From: Pseudochrobactrum saccharolyticum
GTDB lineage: Bacteria > Pseudomonadota > Alphaproteobacteria > Rhizobiales > Rhizobiaceae
Reading direction: 5' to 3'
Assembly (NCBI RefSeq): GCF_008801715.1
Contig: NZ_VZPG01000006.1
Location: 186,001 to 250,000, forward strand
Length of the DNA: 64,000 bases
Each line of letters starts with the position of its first letter. Position 1 is the first letter of the stretch. The position numbers and the translations under genes were made by a program. The notes beneath the pieces were generated by a model. The model worked only from the letters and a program-made list of their open reading frames with translations. It made no database searches and was not told the DNA's origin. Positions 10,180 through 20,153 of this stretch are shown here, piece after piece.

Positions 10180-13100
10180 TCAGCCCGCAAGATCCGCCAT
10201 GAAACCGGCTGCCACGGCCAGACGGGAAACACTCAGATCTCCGCCTTCTGTCAGTGCAATCATGCGCTGACGCACACCGTCAATCCGCTCGGCATCACGG
10301 GTCAGCCAGCTCTGTACCGGATCAGCCTCACCTTTGAATTTGGTGAGCGCTTCCATCGTCACAGCACGGGTTGCCTGTGTGATCGTGTCTGTCGCACGCG
10401 ACAATGCCAGACCATCATAATAATCTGTCACCGGCACCGCAGACGCAGCCTTTTCAATATTGGCGATGCGGAACGCATCAACAATTTTGAAATAAGCCGT
10501 CGCAGCGGTCATCAGCTCTGCCTTGCCCTGATAGGCAATCAGCGCGATATCCGCCATCAGCTTAGCCGACTGTAGTCGGGCAAGTTTGCGCGCCAGCGCT
10601 TCACCGGCACCTTTGGCGATATATTTTGCTGTATCTGCGGTAATCAGATCCGCAATGAAATCAGGCATCAGCTCTTCGAGCTTCGGCTCCAGCGCCATGC
10701 GTGTCCGCTTCACCGCGCTGACCATTTCACTCAAAGTCGCATCAAAACGGTTATTGCGCAGCACCCATGCGGTGGTTGAGAACAACATTTCCCCAACCAG
10801 CGCGTAGAATTCATTCTGCACTTTGCCCGGAATCTTATTATCCAGCGCATTAATCGCCTGATAGAGCTGCTCGGTTTCAAAACCATCAGCCACAGCTACA
10901 TAAGACCGCAGAATTTCTGCCGGTGCCTCAGCTGTCAGATCATTCAGACGACTGATAAATGTTGGCCCGCAACGATTAATCGCATCATTGGACAGGAGCG
11001 TTGCAATGATTTCGCGATGCAGACGGTGATGGGTAATATCCTTGGCAAATCGCTCCTGCATTTCCTGCGGGAAATAGCCGAACAGGCGCGAATGCAGATA
11101 GGTATCATCCGGCAGATTGCTGGCGATCAGATCATCGGACAGTACCATTTTGCCATAGGCCAGAAGCACGGCCAGTTCAGGACGGGTCAGCGCCTCTCCG
11201 CGTTTCTGGCGGTCTGCGAGCACCTGATCATCCGGCAGATATTCCACCTTGCGATCCAGCAGTTTGCGGCGTTCCAGAGACGACATCATCCGCATCAGAT
11301 ATGGCAGTTCGGATGCACCGCGTTTTTCAACCAGCGACAGAGCCAGCGGTTGCTCATAATTATTATGCAGCACCAGTGCTGCCACTTCATCAGTCATCTG
11401 TGCCAGCAGCACGTCGCGTGCTTCACGGGTCAGACGGCCATCCTGCAGGCTTGGTGTCAGAGCAATCTTGATATTGACCTCAACGTCCGACGAATTCACG
11501 CCGGCCGAATTGTCAATCGCATCGGTATTACAACGACCGCCATTGAGGCTGTATTCGATACGGCCGCGCTGGGTGGCACCCAGATTAGCGCCCTCACCGA
11601 TCACTTTGGCTCGAACCTCACGACCGGTAATACGGATCGCATCATTGGCACGGTCACCGACCTGTGCATCACTTTCTTCGTTCGCACGGATATAGGTGCC
11701 GATACCACCGAACCACAGCAGATCAACCTGCGCACGCAGGATCGCACCGATCACTTCATTCGGGCTTGCGGTCAGTTTGCCCAGACCAATGGCCTCGGCT
11801 GCCGCTTCAGAAAGCGTAATCACCTTCTGCGAGCGGCTGAATACACCACCACCGGCAGAGATTTTGGAGCGGTCATAATCCTGCCAGCTGGAGCGCGGCA
11901 CGTTGAACAGACGCTGACGTTCCGCAAAACCGATATCGGTATCCGGCATCGGATCAATAAAGATGTCGCGATGGTCAAATGCAGCTACCAGTTTGATTTT
12001 CGGCGACAGCAACATGCCGTTACCGAATACGTCACCGGACATATCGCCCACACCGGCAACAGTGAATGGCGTGGTCTGGATATCAATATCCATTTCGCGG
12101 AAATGACGCTTCACTGCCTCCCATGCGCCACGGGCGGTAATGGCCATTTTCTTATGGTCATAACCGGCTGAACCACCGGAAGCAAAAGCATCATCCAGCC
12201 AGAAATGCTGTGCCTGACTGATCGCATTGGCCGTATCAGAGAAAGTTGCTGTGCCCTTATCCGCCGCAACCACGAAATACGGATCATCACTGTCCTGACG
12301 GATAACATCGACCGGCGGCACGATCTTGCCTTCGATAATATTATCGGTGATCGAAACCATGGTTGAAATGAAAGTAATGTAAGCAGCACGCCCTGCTTCA
12401 AACACCGCATTGCGATCACCGCCAACCGGCAGACGCTTCGGATAGAAGCCGCCCTTCGCACCACCCGGCACAATCACCGCATTCTTTACCTGCTGTGCCT
12501 TCACCAGACCCAGCACTTCTGTGCGGTAATCCTGCGCACGGTCAGACCAGCGCAAGCCGCCACGCGCCACAGCGCCAAAGCGCAGGTGAACACCTTCCAC
12601 TTCCGGCCCGTAGACGAAGATTTCGCGGTAAGGGCGTGGTTCCGGCAGGCCGTCCACAGCACGCGGGTTAAGTTTGATCGCCAGTGTCACCGGCGCATTA
12701 GCGTCCTTGTCATGCATATAGGCATTGGTGCGCAGAGAAGCTTCAATCAGATTGCGGTAACGACGCAAAATCTGGTCATCATCAATGCTTGGTACAGCCT
12801 GCAAAGCGGTTTCAATGGCTTCAACAACAGCGCGTTCTTTCGCTTCTGTATCCGCCTGTTTTGCCAGCACCGGATTAAAGCGCAGGTCAAACAATGTATA
12901 GAGATGCGCGGCAATATCCGGATAACGATTGAGTGCTGCAGCAATAAAGTCCTGCGAATAAGTAATACCAGCCTGCTGCAGATAACGGCCATACATACGC
13001 AGGATCATAATCTGGCGTGCTGTCAGACGTCCGCTCTGTGCAAGGCCGTTATAACCGTCATTATCCGCCTGTCCGCTCCATACAGTGCGGAACACATCAT

Positions 13101-14988
13101 CCAGCAGATCACCGTCATCGCTGAGATCAACGGCTTTGTCCGATGCGCTGACAATCAGCATATCATGGACATGCACCATGTTCTTGCCACCGGTAGCCGT
13201 CTGCACCGGAAGAGCGAAGGTCTGCTCGCTGATGACACGAAAACCCATATTCTCCAGCAGCGGCACGCGCTGTGACAAAGCCAGAGCTTCACCGAAATGA
13301 TAGAGTTTCAGGAAAGCCGCCTGCGGTTCCTGTGTGTCATAACGATAAAAATCAACATAAAGCGGATTTTCTTCAGTCAGCGCCTCAATACGTACGGCAT
13401 CAACAAGCGCTTCGGATTCGTTAAAGGTCTCGCGATAGGATTCCGGAAAACCGGAAGCCAGACTGATCACACGCGGGGCGAAAGTCTGCGAGCTTTCCTC
13501 TGCCGCATCACGCACACCATCTTCCCATGTGCGAACGAAAGTGCGGATCTGCTTTTCCAGAGCCTCACGTGCCATTTCGCTCACGCTGCCGTCATGGCGG
13601 CGGATGATGAACTGAACGCGGGTCACGCCTTTATCAAGGAAAACCGGATGGAACTCCACGGATTCCCCGTGATAAACATCCATCAGATAATTGCTGATTG
13701 CTTCACGCACCACCGAGTCATAGCGGTCGCGCGGCAGATAGACCAGCACACTGACAAAACGGCTGAAACGGTCAATACGCGGCAGCACACGCACACGCGG
13801 ACGCTCATCCAATGCCACGATCAGTTCAGCATGATCGGTCAGGGCATCCAGATCAATCTGGAACATGTCATCACGCGGATAATCTTCCAGCACTCGCACC
13901 AGAGCCTTGCCGGAATGGTCAGCAGCATTGAAGCCCAGACGACCGATTACTGCTTCCGCTTTACCGCGCAGATAAGGAATCGTGCTCAGGAAAGATGTAT
14001 AGGCCGTCGAAGTGAACAATCCGACCAGACGCATTTCGCCGGTTACTTTACCGTCTGCATCAAACAGTTTGATACCGATATAGTCGATATATTCGCGGCG
14101 ATGGACGAGCGAGCGGCTGTTGCCTTTGGTAATCAGCAGGCTTTCAGAACCTTTGAGGAAGTCCTGCAATTCCTGTGCGATCGAAGCATTATCCTGCCCC
14201 TGACGCAATACGCGGACAGCTTCATCACGCAGAATACCCAGCGATGGTGCATCAGCCTGAATGAGCGTACCCTGAGCCGCATCGTAACGAAATTCACGCA
14301 TACCCAGAAATGTAAAATTACCATCGCGCAGCCATTTGAGCAGCGCAATAGCTTCACGGCCTTCCGCTGTTTCCGGCAGACCTTTGACAGCGCTGTAAGA
14401 GGCAATCACCTCATCAAGACGCGCCAGCATCGGTTTCCAGTCACTGACAGCAGCATAAACCTGCCCCAGCACCATTCCGAGCGCCTGTTCCAGAGCTGTT
14501 CTTGCGCTTTCATCCAGTTGCGGCAGATGCAGCTGAATAACACTGACCTGTTCCGTTCCTGCAACAGATTTACCGGAGGTTGCTTCGCCATGAACTTCAT
14601 AGCTGCTGCCATTAAAGGCAACATTGAGTACCGGATGCACAACCATATAGATCATGCCGGAGCGCTCGAGAATTTCCGCCATCGTCGAATCGAGCAGAAA
14701 CGGCATATTGCGGTTGATCAGAGTTACAACTGTCAGCGGACGACCGCGACGGCGCAGAATACTGTCATTATCGACGCTGATGACTGGCTTATCGGCCTGA
14801 TAGGAACCAAGAGCTTTCAAAGCGAGCTTTGCAGCTTCTTCCATATCACCGGCATCATAGGCGGCAATATCTTCCGCCGGCGCCCATTCAAACAACAGCT
14901 TAGCGAACTGAGAAGCTACAGGCTCAGAGATATTCTGATAATCGACAACGAATTTGGTCTGAGCGGTATGGTCTGTATCGGCACTCAC
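10180..14988 (-). CDS. large NAD-specific glutamate dehydrogenase (GDH-180 type)
   Basis: Oxidatively deaminates glutamate to 2-oxoglutarate in catabolism. About 1602 residues, the usual size for the ~180-kDa class in proteobacteria. The N-terminal half holds ACT-like regulatory segments; the catalytic core starts near residue 740 with KLNPRAVDGLPEPRPYREIFVYGP, then ARGGLRWSDRAQDYRTEVLGLVKAQQVKNAVIVPGGAKGGF (catalytic Lys region), GVGDMSGDVFGNGML and the EGANLGATQRGRIEY motif. I prefer the GTG start at 14988: AGGAG is 7 bases upstream, whereas the ATG at 15003 includes that site inside the coding sequence. Monocistronic. Confidence 0.95.
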   Translation of the reverse strand: MSADTDHTAQTKFVVDYQNISEPVASQFAKLLFEWAPAEDIAAYDAGDMEEAAKLALKALGSYQADKPVISVDNDSILRRRGRPLTVVTLINRNMPFLLDSTMAEILERSGMIYMVVHPVLNVAFNGSSYEVHGEATSGKSVAGTEQVSVIQLHLPQLDESARTALEQALGMVLGQVYAAVSDWKPMLARLDEVIASYSAVKGLPETAEGREAIALLKWLRDGNFTFLGMREFRYDAAQGTLIQADAPSLGILRDEAVRVLRQGQDNASIAQELQDFLKGSESLLITKGNSRSLVHRREYIDYIGIKLFDADGKVTGEMRLVGLFTSTAYTSFLSTIPYLRGKAEAVIGRLGFNAADHSGKALVRVLEDYPRDDMFQIDLDALTDHAELIVALDERPRVRVLPRIDRFSRFVSVLVYLPRDRYDSVVREAISNYLMDVYHGESVEFHPVFLDKGVTRVQFIIRRHDGSVSEMAREALEKQIRTFVRTWEDGVRDAAEESSQTFAPRVISLASGFPESYRETFNESEALVDAVRIEALTEENPLYVDFYRYDTQEPQAAFLKLYHFGEALALSQRVPLLENMGFRVISEQTFALPVQTATGGKNMVHVHDMLIVSASDKAVDLSDDGDLLDDVFRTVWSGQADNDGYNGLAQSGRLTARQIMILRMYGRYLQQAGITYSQDFIAAALNRYPDIAAHLYTLFDLRFNPVLAKQADTEAKERAVVEAIETALQAVPSIDDDQILRRYRNLIEASLRTNAYMHDKDANAPVTLAIKLNPRAVDGLPEPRPYREIFVYGPEVEGVHLRFGAVARGGLRWSDRAQDYRTEVLGLVKAQQVKNAVIVPGGAKGGFYPKRLPVGGDRNAVFEAGRAAYITFISTMVSITDNIIEGKIVPPVDVIRQDSDDPYFVVAADKGTATFSDTANAISQAQHFWLDDAFASGGSAGYDHKKMAITARGAWEAVKRHFREMDIDIQTTPFTVAGVGDMSGDVFGNGMLLSPKIKLVAAFDHRDIFIDPMPDTDIGFAERQRLFNVPRSSWQDYDRSKISAGGGVFSRSQKVITLSEAAAEAIGLGKLTASPNEVIGAILRAQVDLLWFGGIGTYIRANEESDAQVGDRANDAIRITGREVRAKVIGEGANLGATQRGRIEYSLNGGRCNTDAIDNSAGVNSSDVEVNIKIALTPSLQDGRLTREARDVLLAQMTDEVAALVLHNNYEQPLALSLVEKRGASELPYLMRMMSSLERRKLLDRKVEYLPDDQVLADRQKRGEALTRPELAVLLAYGKMVLSDDLIASNLPDDTYLHSRLFGYFPQEMQERFAKDITHHRLHREIIATLLSNDAINRCGPTFISRLNDLTAEAPAEILRSYVAVADGFETEQLYQAINALDNKIPGKVQNEFYALVGEMLFSTTAWVLRNNRFDATLSEMVSAVKRTRMALEPKLEELMPDFIADLITADTAKYIAKGAGEALARKLARLQSAKLMADIALIAYQGKAELMTAATAYFKIVDAFRIANIEKAASAVPVTDYYDGLALSRATDTITQATRAVTMEALTKFKGEADPVQSWLTRDAERIDGVRQRMIALTEGGDLSVSRLAVAAGFMADLAG

Positions 14989-15135
14989 TGTAAAACTCCT
15001 CATTATACAGACCGCCTCTGCCTAAATTACCTTCGGCCTGCTCTTTCTCTCAAATAACAAGCAAATTGTGACAAAAGAACCGTTTTTTTCGATTTTTTCA
15101 CCCGCAAACAAGCAAAAGTGAAATTAAATCGTTCT

Positions 15136-15176
15136 TAAAAATCATAAACCCGCTGCAAAAATAAAAATCAGCGGTG
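15136..15176 (-). terminator. probable terminator of the lemA-TPM operon
   Basis: On the minus strand CCGCTG-N13-CAGCGG then TTTATGATTTTT, just after the second TPM gene. The stem is short and the loop long, so confidence is moderate. Confidence 0.5.
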
Positions 15177-15186
15177 GATAAAATTC

Positions 15187-15834
15187 TTATAGTTCCACCA
15201 GATGGTCTTCCAGCTCGTTTTTGTCGCCGTCCTCTTTAGGAAAATGCTGCGCCAGCAGGTTGCCGGCTTTGGCAATCGACTCAACAAACCCTTCCGCAAC
15301 ACTTCCCTGTGCTGCATGGCGGCTGAGCGTGGCAACAATCGCATTCCACTCCTGCTGATCGACCCGCTCATTAATTCCCGCATCAGCCACCACTTCCGCA
15401 TAGCGTTCAGCGAGGGAGACGAATAACAGGATACCCGTGCGTTTATTGGTCAGATGCACATTACGGGCGATAAATTGTTGCAAGGCATTCAAATGTGCCC
15501 GCCGGTAGCGCACCCGATGCGGAACCAGCACCATGCGCAATGCAGGTACAAAAGCCAAAAGCGCGACCAGACATATGAAGGCCGCCAGAATAGCCAGTGC
15601 GAATTTCGGCAGTGACAGATCAAACCAGTAATAATGCGCCACAAAAGCAGCAATCACTGCAGTGACGATCATACCACAACAGGCAATAAAACCCGCCACA
15701 TAAAAATAATCATCGCTGCGCTGCGCGAGCACTGCATAAATTTCGCCCCCCGTTTGCGCTTCCGCATCGCGAATGGCAGAGGCAATACGCTGACGGTCTT
15801 CCTGAGAAATATGGTTACGCTGAGAATGTGTCAT
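15187..15834 (-). CDS. TPM domain membrane protein (distal gene)
   Basis: 215-residue membrane protein with an N-terminal TPM-type segment (AIRDAEAQTGGEIYAVLA), two transmembrane helices at about residues 45-95, and a C-terminal half resembling the second part of TPM proteins (LTNKRTGILLFVSLAERYAEVVADAGI). Such genes usually sit after a YgcG-like TPM protein and LemA, as here. A role in envelope or membrane protein maintenance is often suggested; no reaction is established. Separated from the upstream gene by only 12 bases. Confidence 0.8.
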   Translation of the reverse strand: MTHSQRNHISQEDRQRIASAIRDAEAQTGGEIYAVLAQRSDDYFYVAGFIACCGMIVTAVIAAFVAHYYWFDLSLPKFALAILAAFICLVALLAFVPALRMVLVPHRVRYRRAHLNALQQFIARNVHLTNKRTGILLFVSLAERYAEVVADAGINERVDQQEWNAIVATLSRHAAQGSVAEGFVESIAKAGNLLAQHFPKEDGDKNELEDHLVEL

Positions 15835-15846
15835 AGCCCTGCCCCT

Positions 15847-16725
15847 TTACCAGCTGCCCGATGCGCCGCCGCCGCCCGATGAACCACCGCCACCGGAGAA
15901 GCCGCCACCGCCGGATGAACCGCCGCCAAAGCCACCACCGAAACCACCTCCATAGCCGCCGCGCCCTGAAGAACCACCGCCGCCGCCCAGTGCAATCGTC
16001 ACACCCAGCCATTCATATCGGCCGGGGCCGATTTTTCTGCCAAAAACCGGAGCCAGCAAAGTAAAACCAAAACCGCCGAAGAAAATACTGATCCAGAAAA
16101 TCAGAAAAATGACTTCAATCCAGTCCGTCTGGTCTGCGGCCTCTTTTTGATTGCGTTTTGCGCGCGCCTGTAATTCTGCCCCTTCTCCGCGCAGAACCTG
16201 CAAAATATCATCGGTACCTTTGGTAATGCCGGTACCATAATCGCCATTGCGGAATTCAGGAATGATCGCATTCTGGATAATGATTGCCGAGAGAGCATCC
16301 GTTACCGTGCCCTCCAGACCATAGCCGACCTCAATACGCACTTTGCGTTCATTGGGCGCTACCAGCAGCAAAATACCGTTATTTTCGCTCTTCTGGCCAA
16401 TACCCCATGCACGATAGAGCCGGTTAGCATAGGTCTCAATATCCATACCATTGAGGCTTGGAACCGTTGCCACCACAATCTGATCGGATGACTCTTTTTC
16501 ATAGGCACTGAGTTTGTTAATCAGCTCCTGCTCCTGCGCAAAGGACAGCACCCCCGCCGCATCAACCACACGATCGGTTAAAGCAATGGCCGGTTTATCC
16601 GTGCTTTGCGCATAGGCCAGATTTGCGAATGCCAGCAGCAGCACCGCCAGAAACATTTTCAGTGCAAACCGGAAAGCAGCTTGTTCCGGAATGATACGCA
16701 GACCGGCGAGACGGGCAGAAATCAT
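15847..16725 (-). CDS. TPM domain protein, YgcG family
   Basis: 292 residues. A signal peptide or anchor (about residues 20-41, ending AYAQS), a periplasmic TPM domain (about 48-180, with LTDRVVDAAGVLS, YANRLYRAWGIGQK, NGILLLVAPNERKVRIEVGYGLEG), one transmembrane helix (about 205-235) and a Gly/Ser-rich C-terminus ending GASGSW. The glycine-rich tail is typical of YgcG proteins, which pair with LemA. Middle gene of lemA-TPM-TPM. Confidence 0.87.
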   Translation of the reverse strand: MISARLAGLRIIPEQAAFRFALKMFLAVLLLAFANLAYAQSTDKPAIALTDRVVDAAGVLSFAQEQELINKLSAYEKESSDQIVVATVPSLNGMDIETYANRLYRAWGIGQKSENNGILLLVAPNERKVRIEVGYGLEGTVTDALSAIIIQNAIIPEFRNGDYGTGITKGTDDILQVLRGEGAELQARAKRNQKEAADQTDWIEVIFLIFWISIFFGGFGFTLLAPVFGRKIGPGRYEWLGVTIALGGGGGSSGRGGYGGGFGGGFGGGSSGGGGFSGGGGSSGGGGASGSW

Positions 16726-16785
16726 ACCATTCTCCTAAATTGCCAGCAAAAGTTGAACGGGCAGGATTTCTCCTGCCCGCTGTCA

Positions 16786-17415
16786 TCAGTTGAACTGTAC
16801 TTTAGGAGCAGCCTGCGAGGCCGGATCAATGGTGAAAGTCGGCATCGGTTCATTGTTCCAGAACCACAATGTCTTCCACAACATGGTCGGCATGGTCTTC
16901 AGGCCGGTATTATAAACGCGTACCGCTTCAATATAATCGCGACGTGCCACAGCAATACGGTTTTCCGTGCCTTCCAGCTGCGATTGCAGCGCGAGGAAGT
17001 TCTGATTGGCTTTCAGATCAGGATATTTCTCAACCACAACCATCAGACGGGACAGAGCACTGCTCAGATTGGCCTGATTATCCTGAAACTGTTTGAACAA
17101 TTCCGGATTATTCAGCATTTCCGGAGAAATCTGTGTCTGCGTTGCCTTGGAACGGGCTTCAATCACCGCAGTCAGCGTTTCCTGCTCATGGGCAGCATAT
17201 CCTTTAACGGTTTCCACCAGATTAGGAATAAGATCGGTACGGCGCTGATACTGGTTCAGTACCTCGCTCCATGCCGCCTTTGCTTTTTCCTCATTGGTCG
17301 GAATAGTGTTGAAGCCGCATGCTGCCAGAAGTGGCATGAACATCAATAAAACAAGTGTAAGCAGCGAGCGCATTTTCAGCGGAACTGTTGTTACAGCAGA
17401 AGTCTGACCGGTCAT
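16786..17415 (-). CDS. lemA: LemA family protein
   Basis: About 209 residues with an N-terminal membrane segment containing the lipobox-like LLAACG, followed by the family hallmark KAKAAWSEVLNQYQRR-DLIPNLVETVKGYA and long helices (WN..EA..YN pattern: YPDLKANQNFLALQSQLEGTENRI). LemA proteins form a coiled helical bundle at the membrane; the biochemical role is unknown. The ATG at 17415 follows GAGGAG and is preferred over the in-frame start at 17454. First gene of the operon with the two TPM proteins. Confidence 0.9.
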   Translation of the reverse strand: MTGQTSAVTTVPLKMRSLLTLVLLMFMPLLAACGFNTIPTNEEKAKAAWSEVLNQYQRRTDLIPNLVETVKGYAAHEQETLTAVIEARSKATQTQISPEMLNNPELFKQFQDNQANLSSALSRLMVVVEKYPDLKANQNFLALQSQLEGTENRIAVARRDYIEAVRVYNTGLKTMPTMLWKTLWFWNNEPMPTFTIDPASQAAPKVQFN

Positions 17416-17555
17416 GGATATCTCCTCATCTTGCACAAGTTTCGCGCAGATCATTTGTTATAAATAAACCGCAAAATCCCATTTGAAAATACACACTTAA
17501 TAAATATGAAAAATACAAATAATGCGCAGCTTTTCAAACCGGTCTTTTAAGACAA

Positions 17556-17594
17556 AAAAATACCGTGCCGCTTTACAGAGGCACGGTATTTTTA
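17556..17594 (-). terminator. rpsP terminator
   Basis: AAATACCGTGCC-N10-GGCACGGTATTT, a 12-bp perfect stem with a T-run on the minus strand, downstream of rpsP. Confidence 0.85.
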
Positions 17595-17655
17595 ATCACG
17601 GATATTAACCCGCAAAAACTCTATTTTTATTTAGCGCATTATCCTACGCATCGAA

Positions 17656-17719
17656 GCGGGAAAAGAAATCAGTCCTGTGAACTGATTTCCCCGCGAAGGC
17701 GGTACCCACTTTTGCTGGA
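17656..17719. repeat. palindromic intergenic element between rpsP and its terminator
   Basis: GCGGG-aaaa-GAAATCAGT-cctgtga-ACTGATTTC-CCCGC forms a long interrupted stem (17656-17694), followed by a GGCGGTACCCACTTTTGC segment. I believe similar palindrome-plus-tail sequences occur as dispersed intergenic repeats in Hyphomicrobiales; that is from memory and needs a genome-wide search. Confidence 0.5.
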
Positions 17720-17735
17720 AATGCTTTGCTCAGAA

Positions 17736-18155
17736 TTACTCTGCAGCCGGAGCTTCTTCAGCAGGCGCAGCAGCGGCAGCAGCTGCTGCTTCAGCGGCTT
17801 CTGCAGCCTTTGCAGCGGCTTCTTCTTCAGCCTGCTTAGCCATTGCCAGACGTTCCTGAGCTTTTTTGCCTGGTACGCCTTTGGTTGGGTTGTTGCCGGC
17901 TTCACGCTTAGCAATACCAGCCTGATCGAGGAAGCGCAGAACGCGGTCTGTTGGCTGTGCGCCGTGACCGATCCAATACTGAATGCGTTCTGCATTAACA
18001 ACAACGCGCTCTTCTTTGTTAGCAAGGGTTGCATTCCATGAACCCAGCTTTTCGATGAAACGGCCGTCGCGTGGTGCGCGAACGTCTGCAACAACGATGT
18101 GGTAGTAAGGGCGCTTCTTGGAGCCGGCGCGTGCCAGACGGATTTTCAGGGACAT
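17736..18155 (-). CDS. rpsP: 30S ribosomal protein S16
   Basis: Small-subunit protein; N-terminus [42 protein letters not shown] is diagnostic, shown here only as the start [18 protein letters not shown]. The S16 fold ends near residue 90 and an Ala/Glu-rich tail of ~45 residues follows, common in alphaproteobacteria. It lies downstream of ffh and the chorismate mutase gene, but the usual partners rimM, trmD and rplS do not follow: the next element is a terminator and then lemA. Confidence 0.96.
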   Translation of the reverse strand: MSLKIRLARAGSKKRPYYHIVVADVRAPRDGRFIEKLGSWNATLANKEERVVVNAERIQYWIGHGAQPTDRVLRFLDQAGIAKREAGNNPTKGVPGKKAQERLAMAKQAEEEAAAKAAEAAEAAAAAAAAPAEEAPAAE

Positions 18156-18258
18156 AGTGTTTTCCTTAAAGTTTATGTCGTGTCACTTAAACAGTAACAA
18201 TTTCTGAAATACGACCGTTAAAACGATCGCAATGGTATTTTACACCGCAAAACGAACA

Positions 18259-18576
18259 TCACTGTCCGGTATGGTTTGCGGCGGTATGCTCATGATGCCG
18301 GATCACTTCCTTCACGATGAAGTTCAGGAATTTCTCAGCAAAATCAGGGTCGAGACTGGCGTCCTGCGCAAGGTTACGCAGACGTTCCACTTGTCGTTTT
18401 TCACGCGCCGGATCAGCAGCGGCCAGACCGCGCTCGGCTTTCAGAACACCGACAGCTTTTGTGCAGCGAAAACGCTCGGCAAGCATATGGATCAGCGCCG
18501 CATCAATATTATCGATAGATGCACGCAAAGCGAGCAGTTCGGCAGGAATTGTCTGTTGTTCGCTCATCGTGCTCAC
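18259..18576 (-). CDS. chorismate mutase (AroQ class)
   Basis: Converts chorismate to prephenate in phenylalanine/tyrosine synthesis. About 105 residues, the size of a monofunctional AroQ helical domain: LRASIDNIDAALIHMLAERF, KAERGLAAADPAREKRQVERLR and the C-terminal FIVKEVIRHHE. The GTG start overlaps the ffh stop (GTGA), implying translational coupling; an ATG three codons in (18567) is an alternative. Position between ffh and rpsP is standard for Hyphomicrobiales. Confidence 0.9.
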   Translation of the reverse strand: MSTMSEQQTIPAELLALRASIDNIDAALIHMLAERFRCTKAVGVLKAERGLAAADPAREKRQVERLRNLAQDASLDPDFAEKFLNFIVKEVIRHHEHTAANHTGQ

Positions 18577-20153
18577 TTCTTCTTAGGCAGGCCAGGCAGA
18601 CCGCCGCCAAGACCAGGAAGTTTCGGACCGCCAAGGCCAGGCAATCCCATCCCTTGGCCACCACCGAGACCCGGCATACCGCCGCTCTTACCAAAACCGG
18701 CTGCTTCAGCCTGTTTCTGCAGAGCTTCCAGCTGTTTCGGGTCCATTTTAGACAGATCCGGCATTCCGCCCCCGAGGCCGCCCATACCGCCGAGACCACC
18801 AAGTCCCATTTTACCGGCAAGGCCGCCCATCATCTGTTTCATCATGCCGCCTTTGCCTTTGCCCATGACTTTCATCATGTCAGCCATCTGGCGATGCATT
18901 TTCAGAAGCTTGTTAATGTCAGCAGCATTGCTGCCCGAACCTTTGGCAATACGCTGCTTGCGGCTATGCTTCAGCAAATCCGGATTGGCGCGTTCAGCCT
19001 TGGTCATAGAACCGATAATTGCGAGCTGGCGGTCAAACAGCTTGTCATCAAGACCGGCAGCTGCTGCCTTGTCTTTCATGCCAGCCATGCCCGGCATCAT
19101 ACCCATGATACCGCCCATACCGCCCAGCTTCTTCATCTGCTTGAGCTGCTCGGCCAGATCATTGAGATCGAACTTGCCGGCCTGCATTTTCTTGGCCATT
19201 GCCGCTGCTTTTTCAGCATCAATGGTTTCAGCCGCTTTTTCGACGAGCGAAACAATGTCACCCATGCCGAGAATACGGTCTGCAATACGCTTCGGATAGA
19301 ACTCCTCCAGCGCATCCATTTTTTCGCCGGTGGCAATCGCTTTAATCGGCTTGCCGGTAACCGCACGCATCGAAAGCGCCGCACCGCCGCGACCGTCACC
19401 GTCCATACGGGTCAGCACGATACCGGTAATACCAACGCGCTCATCAAAGTTACGCGCCAGATTAACAGCGTCCTGACCGGTCAGGCTGTCGGCAACCAGC
19501 AGAATTTCATGCGGATTGGCGGCTTTGCGGATATCCGCCATTTCCACCATCAGCGGTTCGTCAATATGCGTACGACCCGCAGTATCGAGGATCACCACAT
19601 CATGCCCGCCGAGCTTGGCAGCCTGTACGGCGCGCGCGGCAATCTCTACCGGTGACTGACCGGCGATAATCGGCAATGTATCAACGCTGACCTGCGTTCC
19701 GAGCTGGCGCAGCTGTTCCTGCGCGGCAGGACGGCGTGTATCCAGCGAGGCCATCAGAACTTTTTTCTTCTGGCGATCAGTCAGGCGCTTGGCAAGCTTA
19801 CCGGTGGTGGTGGTTTTACCCGACCCCTGCAAACCGACCATCATGATCACAACCGGTGCCGGTGCATTCAGATCAATGGACACACCTTCGGTGCCGAGCA
19901 TTTCCACCAGTTCGTCATGGACGATCTTAACGACCATCTGACCAGGCTTGATGCTTTTCAGAATTTCCGCCCCAACCGCTTTTTCACGTACGCGGTCAGT
20001 AAATGAGCGAACCACTTCCAGCGACACATCCGCTTCAATCAGCGCACGGCGCACTTCTCGCAACGCGCCTGCAACATCGGACTCGGAGAGAGCCCCGCGT
20101 CCGGTCAGACCGTTCAGAATAGAGCCAAGACGCTCCTGAAGTGATTCAAACAT
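18573..20153 (-). CDS. ffh: signal recognition particle GTPase Ffh
   Basis: Targets nascent membrane proteins with 4.5S RNA and FtsY. N-domain MFESLQERLGSILNGL, G-domain P-loop GLQGSGKTTTTGKLA, G2/G3 elements DTRRPAAQEQLRQLG and DTAGRTHID, then LTRMDGDGRGGAALS; the methionine-rich M domain (about residues 310-440) carries GMMPGMAGM. The C-terminus is an extended Gly/Leu/Pro-rich tail. Start ATG 20153 matches the conserved MFESL N-terminus; an earlier in-frame ATG (20186) adds an unconserved leader. Confidence 0.97.
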   Translation of the reverse strand: MFESLQERLGSILNGLTGRGALSESDVAGALREVRRALIEADVSLEVVRSFTDRVREKAVGAEILKSIKPGQMVVKIVHDELVEMLGTEGVSIDLNAPAPVVIMMVGLQGSGKTTTTGKLAKRLTDRQKKKVLMASLDTRRPAAQEQLRQLGTQVSVDTLPIIAGQSPVEIAARAVQAAKLGGHDVVILDTAGRTHIDEPLMVEMADIRKAANPHEILLVADSLTGQDAVNLARNFDERVGITGIVLTRMDGDGRGGAALSMRAVTGKPIKAIATGEKMDALEEFYPKRIADRILGMGDIVSLVEKAAETIDAEKAAAMAKKMQAGKFDLNDLAEQLKQMKKLGGMGGIMGMMPGMAGMKDKAAAAGLDDKLFDRQLAIIGSMTKAERANPDLLKHSRKQRIAKGSGSNAADINKLLKMHRQMADMMKVMGKGKGGMMKQMMGGLAGKMGLGGLGGMGGLGGGMPDLSKMDPKQLEALQKQAEAAGFGKSGGMPGLGGGQGMGLPGLGGPKLPGLGGGLPGLPKKK

